Origin: Actinotignum schaalii
GTDB taxonomy: Bacteria > Actinomycetota > Actinomycetes > Actinomycetales > Actinomycetaceae
NCBI RefSeq assembly: GCF_028864145.1
Contig: NZ_JARBHJ010000006.1
Span: 1 to 64,000, forward strand
DNA length: 64,000 nucleotides
Direction of reading: 5' to 3'
Notes under the pieces: generated by a model
Told to the model about the DNA's origin: nothing
Seen by the model: only the letters and a program-made list of their open reading frames with translations
Databases searched by the model: none
Part shown: one piece after another, positions 9,187 through 19,814 of the stretch
Layout: each line of letters opens with the position of its first letter
Position numbering within the stretch: position 1 is the stretch's first letter
Made by a program: the position numbers and the translations under genes

Positions 9187-10488
9187 CTAGTTGTCGAAGG
9201 CCGGGCTGAGCTCGTGGGGTGGCTCCATGAGCCAGTGCCGGTCGGTGATCATGCGGGCGGCTGCCACCCCGGCGCCCACCGCGCAAATAACAAGAACCAC
9301 ATTGGTGAGTGCGCCGGCTGCCTGGGCGATCTGCCCGGCATTAATGGCGTGCAGGCCGCGGAAAAATACCACCCCGGGAATCATGACGACGACGGCTGGG
9401 ACGCTGAGCGAGACCCGGGAAAATCGGGTGCGGCGGGTGAGGAGATGGGCGAGGATCCCGGCGCCCAGGGCCGCGAGGAACACCGCGGCCACGTTATAGA
9501 AGCCGGCGTCCTGGGCGCTCATGCGGGCGGCATTGACAAGTGCGCCGATAGCTCCGGCCAGCAGCGCGGCACCCTGTTCTGCCGTGAAGAGCATAGCGAA
9601 ACCGTAGGAGGCCACGAAGGTTGCGGCGGCGCGCGCCAGCGCAAGCCACGGTTCGGGGATGACGTAAGCGGCGTGCGGGGCGATATCGGTATCGAAGAGG
9701 ACGGTGACGACCCACACCGCCATCCCGGCGGCCAGCATCAGCATGGTGACGTAGGCCCCGCGGGTCAGGCCGGCGGAGAAATCGGCGCGAATAGTATCGA
9801 GCATCGCGGTGACGAGCGGGAAACCGGGAATGAGGAAGAGGAGGGCGGAAACCACCCCGGCCTCGTGCACCACCGCGATATGCCACGCGGCTTCAGCCAC
9901 CCCCACCGTGGCGAGATACAGCACCGCAGCTAGCGCTCCTACCAGGAACCAAATCCCGAAGTGGTTCACGAGGCGGCGAGCTAACCAGCCGCGCGCCGCC
10001 TGCCCCGCGCTCGCCGCGAAGAAAACCGCGGAGCATTCCACCACCCCGCCTCGGTTGAGGAAACAGAAACAGGCGCAGGCAAGCCCGGATACCAGGGCGA
10101 GTAACCAGGCCGGGTAGGTGCGGGCCCGCGCTATTGCATCGTCGAGGGTGCTTGTGACCCGCGCGGGAGTCGAGCCGTCCGGGAGGGCATCAATGGCCGT
10201 AATAAGCGCGTCGATACGGGCGGCGTTTACCCCGAGGGCGCGCTGTTCCCCGGTGAGAGTGCACACATCCCCGTAGCCGTAGCAGGTGAGCGTGATTTCG
10301 GTGAAGGATACCGCGGCGTGGGTCGTGCGGATTCCCAGGGCGTGTGCGGTGCGTTCCATCGAGTGTTTGACCCGGTAGGCGGAGGCACCGCTCGCCAGGA
10401 GTAGCAATCCGGCGCGCAGTACCGCCCGCGCGGCATAGCGCAGATGGCTGGGTTGCTGCGGCGCAGGGGGCCGGTGTGAAAACGTCAC
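9187..10488 (-). CDS. ThrE-family amino acid exporter
   Basis: A cytoplasmic-membrane protein of the threonine/serine exporter (ThrE) family, with both the N-terminal DUF1212-type half and the C-terminal DUF3815-type half, giving about ten transmembrane segments. The N-terminal soluble part has the family pattern ASGASAYRVKHSM followed by ITLTCYGYGD; LIPGFPLVTAMLD and VVVMIPGVVFF are the recurrent PG-containing membrane motifs. It is divergent from ilvBNC, so export of threonine or branched-chain precursors would fit. The longest reading frame starts at 10614 but would overlap the ilv leader peptide with a hydrophilic extension; GTG 10488, giving about 433 residues, is a better start though without a strong ribosome site. 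Confidence 0.75.
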   Translation of the reverse strand: MTFSHRPPAPQQPSHLRYAARAVLRAGLLLLASGASAYRVKHSMERTAHALGIRTTHAAVSFTEITLTCYGYGDVCTLTGEQRALGVNAARIDALITAIDALPDGSTPARVTSTLDDAIARARTYPAWLLALVSGLACACFCFLNRGGVVECSAVFFAASAGQAARGWLARRLVNHFGIWFLVGALAAVLYLATVGVAEAAWHIAVVHEAGVVSALLFLIPGFPLVTAMLDTIRADFSAGLTRGAYVTMLMLAAGMAVWVVTVLFDTDIAPHAAYVIPEPWLALARAAATFVASYGFAMLFTAEQGAALLAGAIGALVNAARMSAQDAGFYNVAAVFLAALGAGILAHLLTRRTRFSRVSLSVPAVVVMIPGVVFFRGLHAINAGQIAQAAGALTNVVLVICAVGAGVAAARMITDRHWLMEPPHELSPAFDN

Positions 10489-10599
10489 GCGTCCAGGGTA
10501 CGCTTCCCGAAAAACTCCGGAAAACTGTCCGAACAATGAAACCGAAATCCACGATGTGAGACAGATTGATCTTTTTAGCGTTCGCGGACCGCGCTCCGG

Positions 10600-10605
10600 T
10601 AGTCT
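10600..10605 (+). promoter_or_regulatory. -10 box of the ilvBNC leader transcript
   Basis: TAGTCT sits 7 nt before the leader-peptide ATG, so the leader ORF would be read from a leaderless mRNA. The same hexamer serves the cse1 promoter at 31976. One arm of the palindrome seen before ilvD and leuB (GTGAGAC) occurs just upstream at about 10555, but without its partner. Confidence 0.55.
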
Positions 10606-10612
10606 GAAAGGC

Positions 10613-10648
10613 ATGGCTCAGATTCTTCTTATTATCGTAGTGAGGTAG
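10613..10648 (+). CDS. ilvL: ilv leader peptide (attenuator)
   Basis: An 11-codon ORF reading [11 protein letters not shown]. Seven of eleven residues are Ile, Leu or Val, the end products of the operon. It starts 7 nt after a -10 box and is followed within 25 nt by mutually compatible stems and a terminator. This is the classic layout of transcription attenuation by ribosome stalling at branched-chain codons. The gene is too short for ORF finders. Confidence 0.9.
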   Translation: MAQILLIIVVR

Positions 10649-10669
10649 CGCGCACCACCGGTTGCGCGC
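10648..10669 (+). other. Pre-terminator stem of ilv attenuator
   Basis: GCGCGC (10648-10653) and GCGCGC (10664-10669) pair around a 10-nt loop, immediately after and partly over the leader stop codon. A ribosome ending at the stop codon would melt or mask this stem, while one stalled at the Ile/Leu/Val codons would leave it free. How it competes with the terminator needs structure probing. Confidence 0.55.
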
Positions 10670-10670
10670 T

Positions 10671-10693
10671 CCCCTCACGTGAGGGGATTTTTT
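10671..10693 (+). terminator. ilvBNC attenuator terminator
   Basis: CCCCTCACGTGAGGGG (10671-10686) is a GC-rich palindrome followed by A and six T residues. It is an intrinsic terminator located between the ilv leader peptide and ilvB. Confidence 0.9.
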
Positions 10694-10782
10694 ATGCGCT
10701 AACCACCACAGCTAGCCACCCCGCTCGGCACTCCAGGAGAACAGGCCCGAAGAACCAGGTGAATCAGGTTGAAGGAGGAACC

Positions 10783-12615
10783 ATGGCCGCATCCGAGATG
10801 AATGCATCCGCGATGGGCGCGTCGGCCGCGTCTCACCGGGACCAGCCCGGTGAGATCCGCGAAAAAATGGACGGCGCCCGCGCCATTGTCCGCACCCTAG
10901 CGGAACTCGGTGTGGATGTCGTCTTCGGGCTGCCCGGCGGAGCTATTTTGCCCACCTATGACCCGATGTACGATAGCGATTCGCCGCGCCATATCCTGGT
11001 GCGCCACGAACAGGGTGGGGGCCACGCGGCCGAAGGCTATGCGCTGGCAACCGGGCGCGTGGGTGTTGTGATGGCCACCTCCGGGCCGGGGGCAACGAAC
11101 CTCGTCACCCCGCTGCTGGATGCCAATATGGATTCCGTCCCGCTGGTGGCGATCACCGGGCAGGTGGGGGCCGCGGCCATCGGAACCGACGCTTTCCAGG
11201 AAGCCGATATCGTGGGTGCCACCATGCCCATGGTCAAGCATTCTTTCCTCGTGACCGACGCCGCTGATATTCCGGCCCGCCTGGCAGAAGCTTTTTACCT
11301 CGCGGCGAGCGGGCGCCCCGGCCCCGTCCTCGTGGATATCGCGAAATCCGCCCAGAACCAAGAAACAGAATTTGTGTGGCCCCCGCGCCTGGACCTACCC
11401 GGATACCGCCCGGCCGGCGAACCGGATCCCGCTGCCGTCCGCGAGGCGGCCCAACTTATCGCCACCGCGAGCCGCCCCGTGCTCTACGTGGGAGGCGGGG
11501 CCGTGCGCGCCCGGGTCTCCCGCGAGGTCACCGAACTGAGCGATCTCACCGGTGCCCCGGTGGTCACCACCCTGCCGGCTCGCGGCACCGTACCCGATTC
11601 CCACCCCCACAACCTGGGGATGCCGGGCATGCACGGTACTGTTCCCGCGGTGGGCGCCCTCCAGCGCAGCGATCTCATCGTGGCGCTCGGGGCGCGTTTC
11701 GATGATCGCGTTACCGGGGCGCTTGACGGTTTCGCGCCGCGGGCAAAAGTTATCCACCTCGATATTGACCCGGCGGAAGTCTCCAAGAACCGCACCGCGG
11801 ACGTGGCCATTATCGGTGATTTGGCGCAGTCCGTTCCCGCCCTCCTCGAGGCGGTGCGCGCGGCTCGCGAACAGTACGGGGAAGCGAATCTGGAACCGTG
11901 GTGGGGGTACCTCAACCGCCTGCGGGATACCTATCCGGCCGGCTACACCCCCACGGAGGACGGCCTTGTTTCCCCTCAGTATGTGATCGAGCGTCTGGGC
12001 GCCGTGGCGGGCAGTGAGGACACCATCTGGGTGACCGGGGTGGGGCAGCACCAAATGTGGGCCTCGCAATTCCTCCATTTCGAGCACCCGCACCGCTGGC
12101 TTTCCTCCGGGGGCGCGGGCACCATGGGCTACGGGATCCCGGCCGGTATGGGCGCGAAAGTGGGTCAGCCCGAGCGCACCGTGTGGGTGATTGACGGCGA
12201 CGGCTCCTTCCAGATGACCAATCAGGAACTGGCCACCTGCCGCCTCAATAACATCAATATCAAAGTGGCCGTTATTAATAACTCCTCGCTGGGGATGGTG
12301 CGCCAGTGGCAGACCCTTTTCTACGACGGGCGCTATTCTTTCACCGATCTGGAAACTGGGAACAACACCCGCCGTATCCCCGATTTCGTCAAACTTGCCG
12401 AAGCCTATGATTGCGCGGCCTGGCGCGTGGAGAAGAAGGACGACGTCGACACTGCCATCCAGCGCGCTATGGAGATCAATGATCGGCCCGTCGTTATCGA
12501 CTTCATTACCTCCCCGGATGCGGAGGTGTGGCCGATGGTCGCCGCCGGGGTATCCAATGATGAGATTATGTACGCCAAGGGGCTGCGCCCCGAAGTGGAT
12601 GAGAACTTCGCGTGA
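10783..12615 (+). CDS. ilvB: Acetolactate synthase large subunit
   Basis: A ThDP- and FAD-dependent enzyme that condenses two pyruvates (or pyruvate and 2-ketobutyrate) to acetohydroxy acids, the first shared step of branched-chain synthesis. The motifs are the N-terminal [13 protein letters not shown], the catalytic glutamate region [15 protein letters not shown], the FAD-domain [10 protein letters not shown], and the ThDP/Mg motif [19 protein letters not shown] (GDGS...NN). The 610-aa length is typical. ATG 10783 is preceded by AAGGAGGA; an earlier in-frame ATG at 10759 has no such site. It is the first structural gene of ilvBNC behind the attenuator. Confidence 0.96.
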   Translation: MAASEMNASAMGASAASHRDQPGEIREKMDGARAIVRTLAELGVDVVFGLPGGAILPTYDPMYDSDSPRHILVRHEQGGGHAAEGYALATGRVGVVMATSGPGATNLVTPLLDANMDSVPLVAITGQVGAAAIGTDAFQEADIVGATMPMVKHSFLVTDAADIPARLAEAFYLAASGRPGPVLVDIAKSAQNQETEFVWPPRLDLPGYRPAGEPDPAAVREAAQLIATASRPVLYVGGGAVRARVSREVTELSDLTGAPVVTTLPARGTVPDSHPHNLGMPGMHGTVPAVGALQRSDLIVALGARFDDRVTGALDGFAPRAKVIHLDIDPAEVSKNRTADVAIIGDLAQSVPALLEAVRAAREQYGEANLEPWWGYLNRLRDTYPAGYTPTEDGLVSPQYVIERLGAVAGSEDTIWVTGVGQHQMWASQFLHFEHPHRWLSSGGAGTMGYGIPAGMGAKVGQPERTVWVIDGDGSFQMTNQELATCRLNNINIKVAVINNSSLGMVRQWQTLFYDGRYSFTDLETGNNTRRIPDFVKLAEAYDCAAWRVEKKDDVDTAIQRAMEINDRPVVIDFITSPDAEVWPMVAAGVSNDEIMYAKGLRPEVDENFA

Positions 12616-12661
12616 GTAGCGCACTGTCGCCGCTCGAGCCGCCACGAAAGGAAGGATAACA

Positions 12662-13225
12662 ATGCCGCAGCGCCACACGCTCTCCGTACTGGTGGAGAAT
12701 AAACCCGGAGTGCTCACGCGGGTGGCCGGGCTCTTCGCCCGCCGCGCGTTCAATATTCATTCGCTCGCCGTGGGAGAAACGGAAAACCCGGCGCTCTCGC
12801 GTATCACCGTGGTGGTCGACGCCGCGGTACAACCCCTCGAGCAGGTGGCCAAACAGCTCAATAAGCTGGTCAATGTCATCAAAATCGTGGAATTAGACAG
12901 TGAGGAAGCGGTGCTGCGCCGCCTCGTCCTCATTAAAGTTGGCGCTGATGATACAACCCGTTCCCACGTGGTGCAGGTCGTGGACCTTTTCCGCGCCCAC
13001 GTGGTCGATATGGTGCCGGATGCCGTGACCATTGAAGCCACCGGATCCGACCGCAAGATCGGAGCCCTGCTCACCGCCCTGGAGCCCTACGGGATCCGGG
13101 AAATTGTGCAGTCGGGAACCGTGGCGCTCGGGCGCGGAGCGCATTCGCTTTCCGAACGGGTCACCGCCGATATGGCGGGAGACCCCGGGGACTTCCCGGA
13201 GGCGCTCGCCCGCGGGCGCATCTAG
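12662..13225 (+). CDS. ilvN: Acetolactate synthase small (regulatory) subunit
   Basis: The regulatory partner of IlvB, responsible for stimulation and for valine feedback inhibition. The N-terminal ACT domain (about residues 5-80) has the family sequence LSVLVENKPGVLTRVAGLF and FNIHSLAVGETE, with the Gly of the valine site in NKPGVL. The C-terminal ALS_ss_C domain (about 85-165) includes ALLTALEPYGIRE. Length 187 aa is slightly above the usual 160-175, with a short tail. GAAAGGAAGG precedes ATG 12662. It lies 46 nt after ilvB. Confidence 0.95.
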   Translation: MPQRHTLSVLVENKPGVLTRVAGLFARRAFNIHSLAVGETENPALSRITVVVDAAVQPLEQVAKQLNKLVNVIKIVELDSEEAVLRRLVLIKVGADDTTRSHVVQVVDLFRAHVVDMVPDAVTIEATGSDRKIGALLTALEPYGIREIVQSGTVALGRGAHSLSERVTADMAGDPGDFPEALARGRI

Positions 13226-13250
13226 CCGCAGTGGCGCGCGGCGAAGATAA

Positions 13251-14399
<1,149 letters not shown>

Positions 14400-14449
14400 G
14401 CGCAGCATTGCCGTTCCCAGGTGAGGCGGCTAGGATAAGCGCCAGTTAG

Positions 14450-14489
14450 CCGGCCCGCTCGCGGCAAGGTACCGCGGGTGGGCCGGTTT
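14450..14489 (+). terminator. Terminator after ilvC
   Basis: CCGGCCCGC (14450-14458) pairs with GCGGGTGGGCCGG (14474-14486) with one bulge, followed by TTT. It is placed between ilvC and the next gene. Confidence 0.65.
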
Positions 14490-14524
14490 GTATGAGCTGA
14501 GTTCTACTGTGAGAAAGGCTGCAT

Positions 14525-15340
14525 ATGCGTCGTCGTTCCGCTTTCGCTTTCCTCGGGGTGCTGGTTTTCGGCCTCGCCGCCTGCACCGATACATCGGATG
14601 CGCCGGGGGTGAAACCTACCGTGGCCGCTACCACAGATAGTACGACGGCGCCCAGCAGGCCCTCCGCCAGCGCGACTCCGAGTGCTACTCAAGAACCCGC
14701 CCATCTGGTACCCATCCAGCGCGGAGCCAATGTGGTGACGGAGAAAATCCCGGCGCCCCTCGATCAGTGGGGTGGCATTTCTATCGGGGCTGACGGCGTG
14801 GCCGGCAGCGTCAACGAAGGCAAACCGGTGGTGCGGGTGTATTCCGATTACTGGTGCCCCTGGTGCAATGACCTGGTGCGCGACCACGGTGAGGAACTCA
14901 TCCAGATGGCCAAGGACGGGAAAATCACGCTGGTCTACCACCCGAATATGCGCTTCGAGGAATCGCCCTACAGTGTCAAGGGGGAGCAGGCCGAAGTGTG
15001 GTTCGCGGTCAACGCCCCGGATAAATACCTTGATTTCCACGAGCTGCTCTACAAAGAAGGCTCCATCCCGGTGGTGAAACACGCGGACCGCGCCGAACGC
15101 CAGCAGCCCGACCCGGCCTTGATTGAACAATTTGCTACTCGGGTGGGTCTTGACGCCGCGCAGCTGGAGAGCCTGCGTGCCACGCTGGCCGCGGATGAGT
15201 ACCTTCCCCTTCTCAAGCAACTACGCGAGCAATTCCTCGCCGACGGCATGAAGTACATTCCCGCCGTTGTTATTGACGAGAAGCTGGTGAGCGATCCGAA
15301 TAACGGCAACCTGGACCAGTTCCTCGCGCCCTTGAAGTAG
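14525..15340 (+). CDS. DsbA-type thioredoxin-fold lipoprotein
   Basis: A secreted, lipid-anchored thiol-disulfide protein. The N-terminal signal ends at a lipobox (FGLAAC, Cys19), followed by a Thr/Ser/Ala-rich linker to about residue 70. The thioredoxin_4/DsbA-like domain starts with VVRVYSDYWCPWCNDL: the CPWC redox motif is at about residues 113-116. The helical insert and the cis-Pro strand follow (IPAVVIDEKL). Actinobacteria use such proteins to oxidise exported proteins. It stands alone between the ilvC terminator and the ACT gene. Whether it is an oxidase or a reductase cannot be told from sequence. Confidence 0.8.
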   Translation: MRRRSAFAFLGVLVFGLAACTDTSDAPGVKPTVAATTDSTTAPSRPSASATPSATQEPAHLVPIQRGANVVTEKIPAPLDQWGGISIGADGVAGSVNEGKPVVRVYSDYWCPWCNDLVRDHGEELIQMAKDGKITLVYHPNMRFEESPYSVKGEQAEVWFAVNAPDKYLDFHELLYKEGSIPVVKHADRAERQQPDPALIEQFATRVGLDAAQLESLRATLAADEYLPLLKQLREQFLADGMKYIPAVVIDEKLVSDPNNGNLDQFLAPLK

Positions 15341-15351
15341 GTGGTGGCGGT

Positions 15352-15433
15352 AGCGCGTGGCGGTGGCTGGTTGTGGCGCGTGGCAGCGACTGGTTGCGGC
15401 CCGCAGGGGTGACCGGTTGTAGCTCGCGGGGCA
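15352..15433. repeat. Tandem 23-bp degenerate repeats
   Basis: Three 23-bp units (starting 15352, 15375 and 15398) plus a partial fourth, with the pattern GCGCGTGGC followed by CTGGTTGT. They occupy most of the gap between the thioredoxin-fold lipoprotein and the ACT-domain gene. Confidence 0.65.
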
Positions 15434-15478
15434 CGGAGTGCGAAAAAACTGTCGCAGGGGCGTGGCACAATAGAGGCC

Positions 15479-15745
15479 ATGAAAGCCATTATGACTGTGA
15501 CCGGGGTGGATCGCACCGGGATTATCGCGGCCGTTTCCGCTGAACTTGCTCGCCTCGGGGTGAATATTATCAACGTCACCCAAACCCTCATGGATGAGTA
15601 CTTCACTATGATCCTCGAAGTTGCGCTTCCGGAGGGTAGCTCCATTACCCAGGTGCAGCAGGCCATGGCGGAACTGGGCGGCGCGGAAGCGCTGGAAATC
15701 CACGTGCAGGCGGATTCGATTTTCCGCGCCATGCATCGCGTCTAG
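15479..15745 (+). CDS. ACT-domain protein (UPF0237)
   Basis: An 88-aa single ACT domain, probably a small-molecule (amino acid) sensor. The sequence starts AIMTVTGVDRTGIIAAVSAE, the typical ligand-binding turn, and continues with the second helix GSSITQVQQAMAELG. The -10-like CACAAT at about 15466-15471 lies 7 nt from the ATG, suggesting a leaderless mRNA. In many Gram-positive genomes UPF0237 and UPF0210 genes are adjacent, as here with 15873-17240, but their joint role is not established. Confidence 0.88.
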   Translation: MKAIMTVTGVDRTGIIAAVSAELARLGVNIINVTQTLMDEYFTMILEVALPEGSSITQVQQAMAELGGAEALEIHVQADSIFRAMHRV

Positions 15746-15872
15746 CCCGGTCTGGTGGATAGGCTGGCCCGGTGCGTAAAACTGGCCGGCGCACCGGAAC
15801 AGGCACAGCGATATGCACTGGAACAGACACGGCAACGTGCACGGGAACTCGCACAGGAACGGGAGAATACCT

Positions 15873-17240
15873 ATGTATGCCAGCAGTGAGCCCACTGCCC
15901 AAAACATTCTGGAAACCCTCGCGATGATCCGCGAGGACCGCCTCGATATCCGTACCGTCACCATGGGGATTTCCCTGCTGGACTGCGCGGATTCGGATGG
16001 CGAGCGCGCTCGCGAACGGGCCCGCGCCCGCATTATGGAGCGGGCCGCGCGCCTGGTGCCGGTAGCGCGGCAGATCGAAGCGGAACTGGGTATCCCCATT
16101 ATTAATAAGCGCATTTCCGTGACCCCGATTGCTTTAGTGGCCGCGGCAAGCGGGGAAAAGGACCTTACCCCGTGGGCGGTGATGCTTGATGAATGCGCCC
16201 GGGAAATCGGCGTGGATTTCGTGGGCGGGTTTTCCGCCCTGGTGGAAAAGGGCATGACGCGCGCGGATGAGGCGCTCATCGATTCCATTCCTGCCGCGCT
16301 GGCCGCCACCTCGGTGGTGTGCTCCTCCGTCAATATCGGAACCTCACGCGCCGGAATTAATATGAGCGCGGTTGGGCGCATGGGGGAAACCATTTGTGAG
16401 CTTGCCGCCCGCACGGAAAAGGGCTCCGGGGCTGCTCGGCTGGTCGTTTTTGCTAACTCGGTGGGGGATAACCCCTTTATGGCCGGGGCTTTCCACGGGG
16501 TAGAAATGCCCGATTGTGTGGTTTCCGTGGGGGTATCCGGGCCGGGTGTTATTACCCGGGCAATTACGGCGGCAGCAGGGGCATCCTTCGATGAACTCGC
16601 GGAAGAAATCAAGCGCAGCGCTTTCAAAATCACCCGCATGGGCGAACTGGTCGGGCAGCTTGCCGCGCAGCGCCTCGGGGTGCCTTTCGGGGTTGTTGAC
16701 CTCTCTTTGGCTCCCACCCCGGAAGTCGGCGATTCGGTGGCACGCGCCCTGGAAGCCATGGGCCTGGAACGCGTGGGAGCCCACGGCACCACGGCGGCCC
16801 TCGCGCTTCTCAATGATGCGGTGAAGAAAGGCGGGCTCATGGCCTGCTCGCACGTGGGCGGCCTCTCCGGGTCCTTCATCCCCGTCTCCGAAGATGAAGG
16901 CATGATCGAAGCGGCGCGGCTCGGCGCTATTAGCCTGGCCAAACTCGAAGCCATGACCGCTATTTGCTCGGTGGGCCTTGACATGATCGCGGTGCCCGGG
17001 GATACCCCGGCCGCCACCATCGCCGGCATGATCGCAGACGAAGCTGCCATCGGCATCATGAACTCCAAGACCACCGCCGTGCGAGTCATCCCCGCTACGG
17101 GCTTGAGCGAAGGCGATACCGTGGAATTCGGCGGCCTGCTTGGCAGCGCTCCCGTGATGCCGGTAAGCCCGTACTCCAGCGCGGCATTCATTGGCCGCGG
17201 GGGTACTATCCCGGCGCCCGTGCACGCTTTCAAGAATTAG
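15873..17240 (+). CDS. UPF0210 / DUF711 family protein
   Basis: A 455-aa protein of the PFL-like UPF0210 family, of unknown biochemical function, that regularly follows a UPF0237 ACT protein. Recognisable family stretches are [15 protein letters not shown] near the N-terminus, [28 protein letters not shown] and [15 protein letters not shown] near the end. ATG 15873 is preceded by GGGAGA; the longer frame from 15813 is a repetitive Arg/His/Asn stretch with no ribosome site. The pair with the upstream ACT gene (127 nt gap) suggests a shared amino-acid-linked regulatory role. Confidence 0.85.
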   Translation: MYASSEPTAQNILETLAMIREDRLDIRTVTMGISLLDCADSDGERARERARARIMERAARLVPVARQIEAELGIPIINKRISVTPIALVAAASGEKDLTPWAVMLDECAREIGVDFVGGFSALVEKGMTRADEALIDSIPAALAATSVVCSSVNIGTSRAGINMSAVGRMGETICELAARTEKGSGAARLVVFANSVGDNPFMAGAFHGVEMPDCVVSVGVSGPGVITRAITAAAGASFDELAEEIKRSAFKITRMGELVGQLAAQRLGVPFGVVDLSLAPTPEVGDSVARALEAMGLERVGAHGTTAALALLNDAVKKGGLMACSHVGGLSGSFIPVSEDEGMIEAARLGAISLAKLEAMTAICSVGLDMIAVPGDTPAATIAGMIADEAAIGIMNSKTTAVRVIPATGLSEGDTVEFGGLLGSAPVMPVSPYSSAAFIGRGGTIPAPVHAFKN

Positions 17241-17297
17241 GCGCGAGGCGAGGAACGGTTAGCGAGTCAGCTTAGCGGGAGTCGTTAGCAAGCGAGG

Positions 17298-18479
17298 TTA
17301 GCGGGCGCGGATAATCGCCGCGATGCCCTGCCCGCCGCCGATGCACAGTGTCACAAGGGAGTGCTCGATTCCGCGTTCGCGCTGATTGAGGAGAGCACGC
17401 AGTGAAATAATCGCTCCCGAAGCCCCCACCGGGTGGCCCAGCGCAATCGCCCCGCCCAGCGGATTGACGATCTCCGGATCCAGCTCCGCATCGCGAATCA
17501 CCGCAATGGCCTGGGAGGCAAAAGCCTCATTGAGTTCCACCCAGCCAATATCCGCCCGGCTCAGGCCGGTACGCTCAAGCACCTTCTCAATAGCAAAGCG
17601 CGGGGCGTAGCCCATGTACTCCGGTTCCACCCCGACGGTTGCCACATCCACCAGCTCGCCCAGAATATCCACACCCGCCGCAATCGCATCTTCTTCCCGC
17701 ATGAGGACGAGCATGGCGGCGCCGTCGTTAATCCCGGAAGAATTACCGGCCGTCACGGTGCCGTGCGCGGCAAAAACAGGGGGGAGGTGGCTGAGCGTTT
17801 CAGCCGTCACGCCCGCGCGCGGATATTCTTCTGCAGCGACGACGCGCTCAGTGGGTTCCCCGGCGTCAATCGTGAAAGGAACACGCTCCTTATCAAAAGC
17901 GTCGGCGGTGATGGCGGCCTGGGCACGGGCCTGGGACTGGGCCGCAAAAGCGTCCTGCTCGGCGCGGGAAATACCGAATTTCTCCGCGACCCGCTCCGCT
18001 GTCCAGCCCATGGGCCGGCCCGAGAACGGATCAGAAATCAGCGAAAATGTGCCGTCCACGTGCTTCGGCCCGTTGAGGTGACCGGCGCGGGAAAAATCCA
18101 TGACCGGCTGGCGCGTCATATTCTCAGCACCGCCCGCCATGACGATGCGCGCATCCCCGGAACGCAAGGCGCTGGCTGCGCTCGCGAGGGCTTGCACCCC
18201 GGAGCCGCACACCCGATTGACAGTGAGGGCAGTGGAGGAGGCCCGCGCTCCGGCGGCCAGGGCGATCCGGCGGGAAATATAGGCATCGGCACCGGTCTGG
18301 CCCACGCAGCCCACCACGAAATCATCCACATCCGCCATGGGGATACCCGCGCGCTCGGCGGCCGCGCGCGCCGCCGCCGCACCCAATTCGTGCGCGGGAG
18401 TATTCGCGTAGTAGCCGCGGAACTTCCCCGTGGGAATGCGAGCGCCGCTGACAATGACGATAGGTGAATCGAACGCCAT
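17298..18479 (-). CDS. Acetyl-CoA C-acetyltransferase (thiolase)
   Basis: A 393-aa thiolase II. The nucleophilic cysteine is in NRVCGSGVQAL (about residue 91), and the catalytic His and second Cys are in GHPVGASG and LCIGGGQG. It would join two acetyl-CoA to acetoacetyl-CoA, the entry step of the mevalonate pathway whose other genes lie at 54116-58306 and 63105 onward. A degradative role (reverse reaction) is possible because it is not in that operon. Convergent with the UPF0210 gene (57 nt) and divergent from leuB. Confidence 0.88.
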   Translation of the reverse strand: MAFDSPIVIVSGARIPTGKFRGYYANTPAHELGAAAARAAAERAGIPMADVDDFVVGCVGQTGADAYISRRIALAAGARASSTALTVNRVCGSGVQALASAASALRSGDARIVMAGGAENMTRQPVMDFSRAGHLNGPKHVDGTFSLISDPFSGRPMGWTAERVAEKFGISRAEQDAFAAQSQARAQAAITADAFDKERVPFTIDAGEPTERVVAAEEYPRAGVTAETLSHLPPVFAAHGTVTAGNSSGINDGAAMLVLMREEDAIAAGVDILGELVDVATVGVEPEYMGYAPRFAIEKVLERTGLSRADIGWVELNEAFASQAIAVIRDAELDPEIVNPLGGAIALGHPVGASGAIISLRALLNQRERGIEHSLVTLCIGGGQGIAAIIRAR

Positions 18480-18664
18480 AACCTTGCCTCCCGAGATTCA
18501 AGAATTCAATTCTACGAGGAGAGGCGCGCCGGCTCCAGGAGAGGTACCTAACCCCGGCCTAAGTGCAGCCTGAGCTTTGCGCCTCCGTTCTGTACCTACG
18601 TTCCCGCCGCGCGGGTCTCAACGCTGCCCCGCTGCTTCGTCCCACCCGCCGAGCATTCCGAAAA

Positions 18665-18706
18665 GTGAGACGAATAGTCTCACCAAGTGGACGGATCTCG
18701 TATACT
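18665..18706 (+). promoter_or_regulatory. leuB operator-promoter with 19-bp palindrome
   Basis: The perfect palindrome GTGAGACGAATAGTCTCAC (18665-18683) overlaps the -35 position, and the -10 box TATACT is at 18701-18706. AAGTGGACG follows the palindrome, as ACGTGGACA does before ilvD (7206-7244). The leuB ATG begins 7 nt after the -10 box, so this is a leaderless promoter that a repressor bound to the palindrome would occlude. Confidence 0.75.
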
Positions 18707-18713
18707 CACCCGT

Positions 18714-19784
18714 ATGCGCGCCTCTATTAATCTCGCTGTTATTGCCGGAGATGGCATCGGTCCGGAAATTGTGCCCGAAGGTCTGAAAGTGCTACGCGCT
18801 GCGCTGGGAGAAAGCGGCACGGAGCTGAGCGTGACACCCTATAGCATCGGGGCGCAGCGCTATGTGGATACCGGAGAAACTCTCAGTGATGCCGATCTGG
18901 AAGCCTTGGCCGGGCATGACGCGCTGCTGCTCGGCGCTATTGGAGATCCGCGGGTGCCCGCCGGAATCCTGGAGCGTGAGATTCTGCTGCGGCTGCGCTT
19001 CGCCTTCGACCACTACGTTAATTTGCGGCCCAGTGTGCTCTATCCCGGGGTTCCCACCCCGCTAGCGGTACCGGGAGATATTGACCTGGTGGTGGTGCGC
19101 GAGGGAACCGAAGGTCTGTACTCGGGCAACGGGGGCAGTGTTCACCGCGGCATGCCTACCGAAGTGGCAACCGAAGTATCTGTAAACACCGCTCACGGAA
19201 CTGAGCGTTTGGTGCGCTACGCCTTTGAGTTGGCAGCATCCCGGCCTCGCCGCCACCTCACCCTCGTCCATAAAACCAATGTGCTCGTGCACGCGGGTGG
19301 GTTGTGGCAGCGCACCGTGAACCGCCTGGCCGCGGAGTACCCGAGCGTAAACGTTGATTACTGCAATGTGGATGCCGCCACGATTTACCTGGTGACCGAC
19401 CCGCAGCGTTTCGATGTCATCGTGACAGATAACCTCTTTGGCGATATTCTGACCGACGAAGCCGGGGCGGTAAGCGGAGGCGTGGGGCTTGCGGCGTCGG
19501 GCAATATTAATCCGGAAGGAGACTTCCCCTCCATGTTCGAACCGATCCACGGTTCAGCGCCGGATATTGCGGGGACCGGGAAAGCAGATCCGACGGCAAC
19601 AATCGCCTCCGCGGCGCTCATGCTGCGCCACCTCGGGCTCGCTGAGCCGGCCGCGCGTATTGAGGCGGCCATCAGGGCAGATATGGAAGCGCGCGCCGCG
19701 GCCGCGGCAACCGGAACGCCGCTGCGCCGCACAACCACCCAGATCGGTGATGCTATTCTCGCCGCTATGGAAGATAACCGTTAA
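18714..19784 (+). CDS. leuB: 3-isopropylmalate dehydrogenase
   Basis: An NAD-dependent oxidative decarboxylase of leucine synthesis. The family features are [16 protein letters not shown] at the start, the substrate/metal region with [33 protein letters not shown], and the metal-binding [18 protein letters not shown]. It has the 356-aa size of actinobacterial LeuB. ATG 18714 was chosen over 18687 because the -10 box at 18701 would lie inside the longer frame. ilvE starts 30 nt downstream, so the two form an operon. Confidence 0.95.
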   Translation: MRASINLAVIAGDGIGPEIVPEGLKVLRAALGESGTELSVTPYSIGAQRYVDTGETLSDADLEALAGHDALLLGAIGDPRVPAGILEREILLRLRFAFDHYVNLRPSVLYPGVPTPLAVPGDIDLVVVREGTEGLYSGNGGSVHRGMPTEVATEVSVNTAHGTERLVRYAFELAASRPRRHLTLVHKTNVLVHAGGLWQRTVNRLAAEYPSVNVDYCNVDAATIYLVTDPQRFDVIVTDNLFGDILTDEAGAVSGGVGLAASGNINPEGDFPSMFEPIHGSAPDIAGTGKADPTATIASAALMLRHLGLAEPAARIEAAIRADMEARAAAAATGTPLRRTTTQIGDAILAAMEDNR

Positions 19785-19814
19785 GGATCACCACGAAGAA
19801 AGAAGGACTCAGGT

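Noticed and set aside
9028-9933. 301-aa plus-strand ORF opposite the ThrE-type gene
   Set aside because: Gly/His/Glu-rich shadow with no domain; the minus strand encodes a coherent membrane protein.
11395-12753. 452-aa minus-strand ORF opposite ilvB
   Set aside because: Shadow of acetolactate synthase.
15221-17233. 670-aa minus-strand ORF opposite the ACT and UPF0210 genes
   Set aside because: Long only because of high G+C; the opposite strand has two recognisable families.
17433-18467. 344-aa plus-strand ORF opposite the thiolase gene
   Set aside because: Antisense shadow of a clear thiolase; composition is His/Arg-rich without family features.
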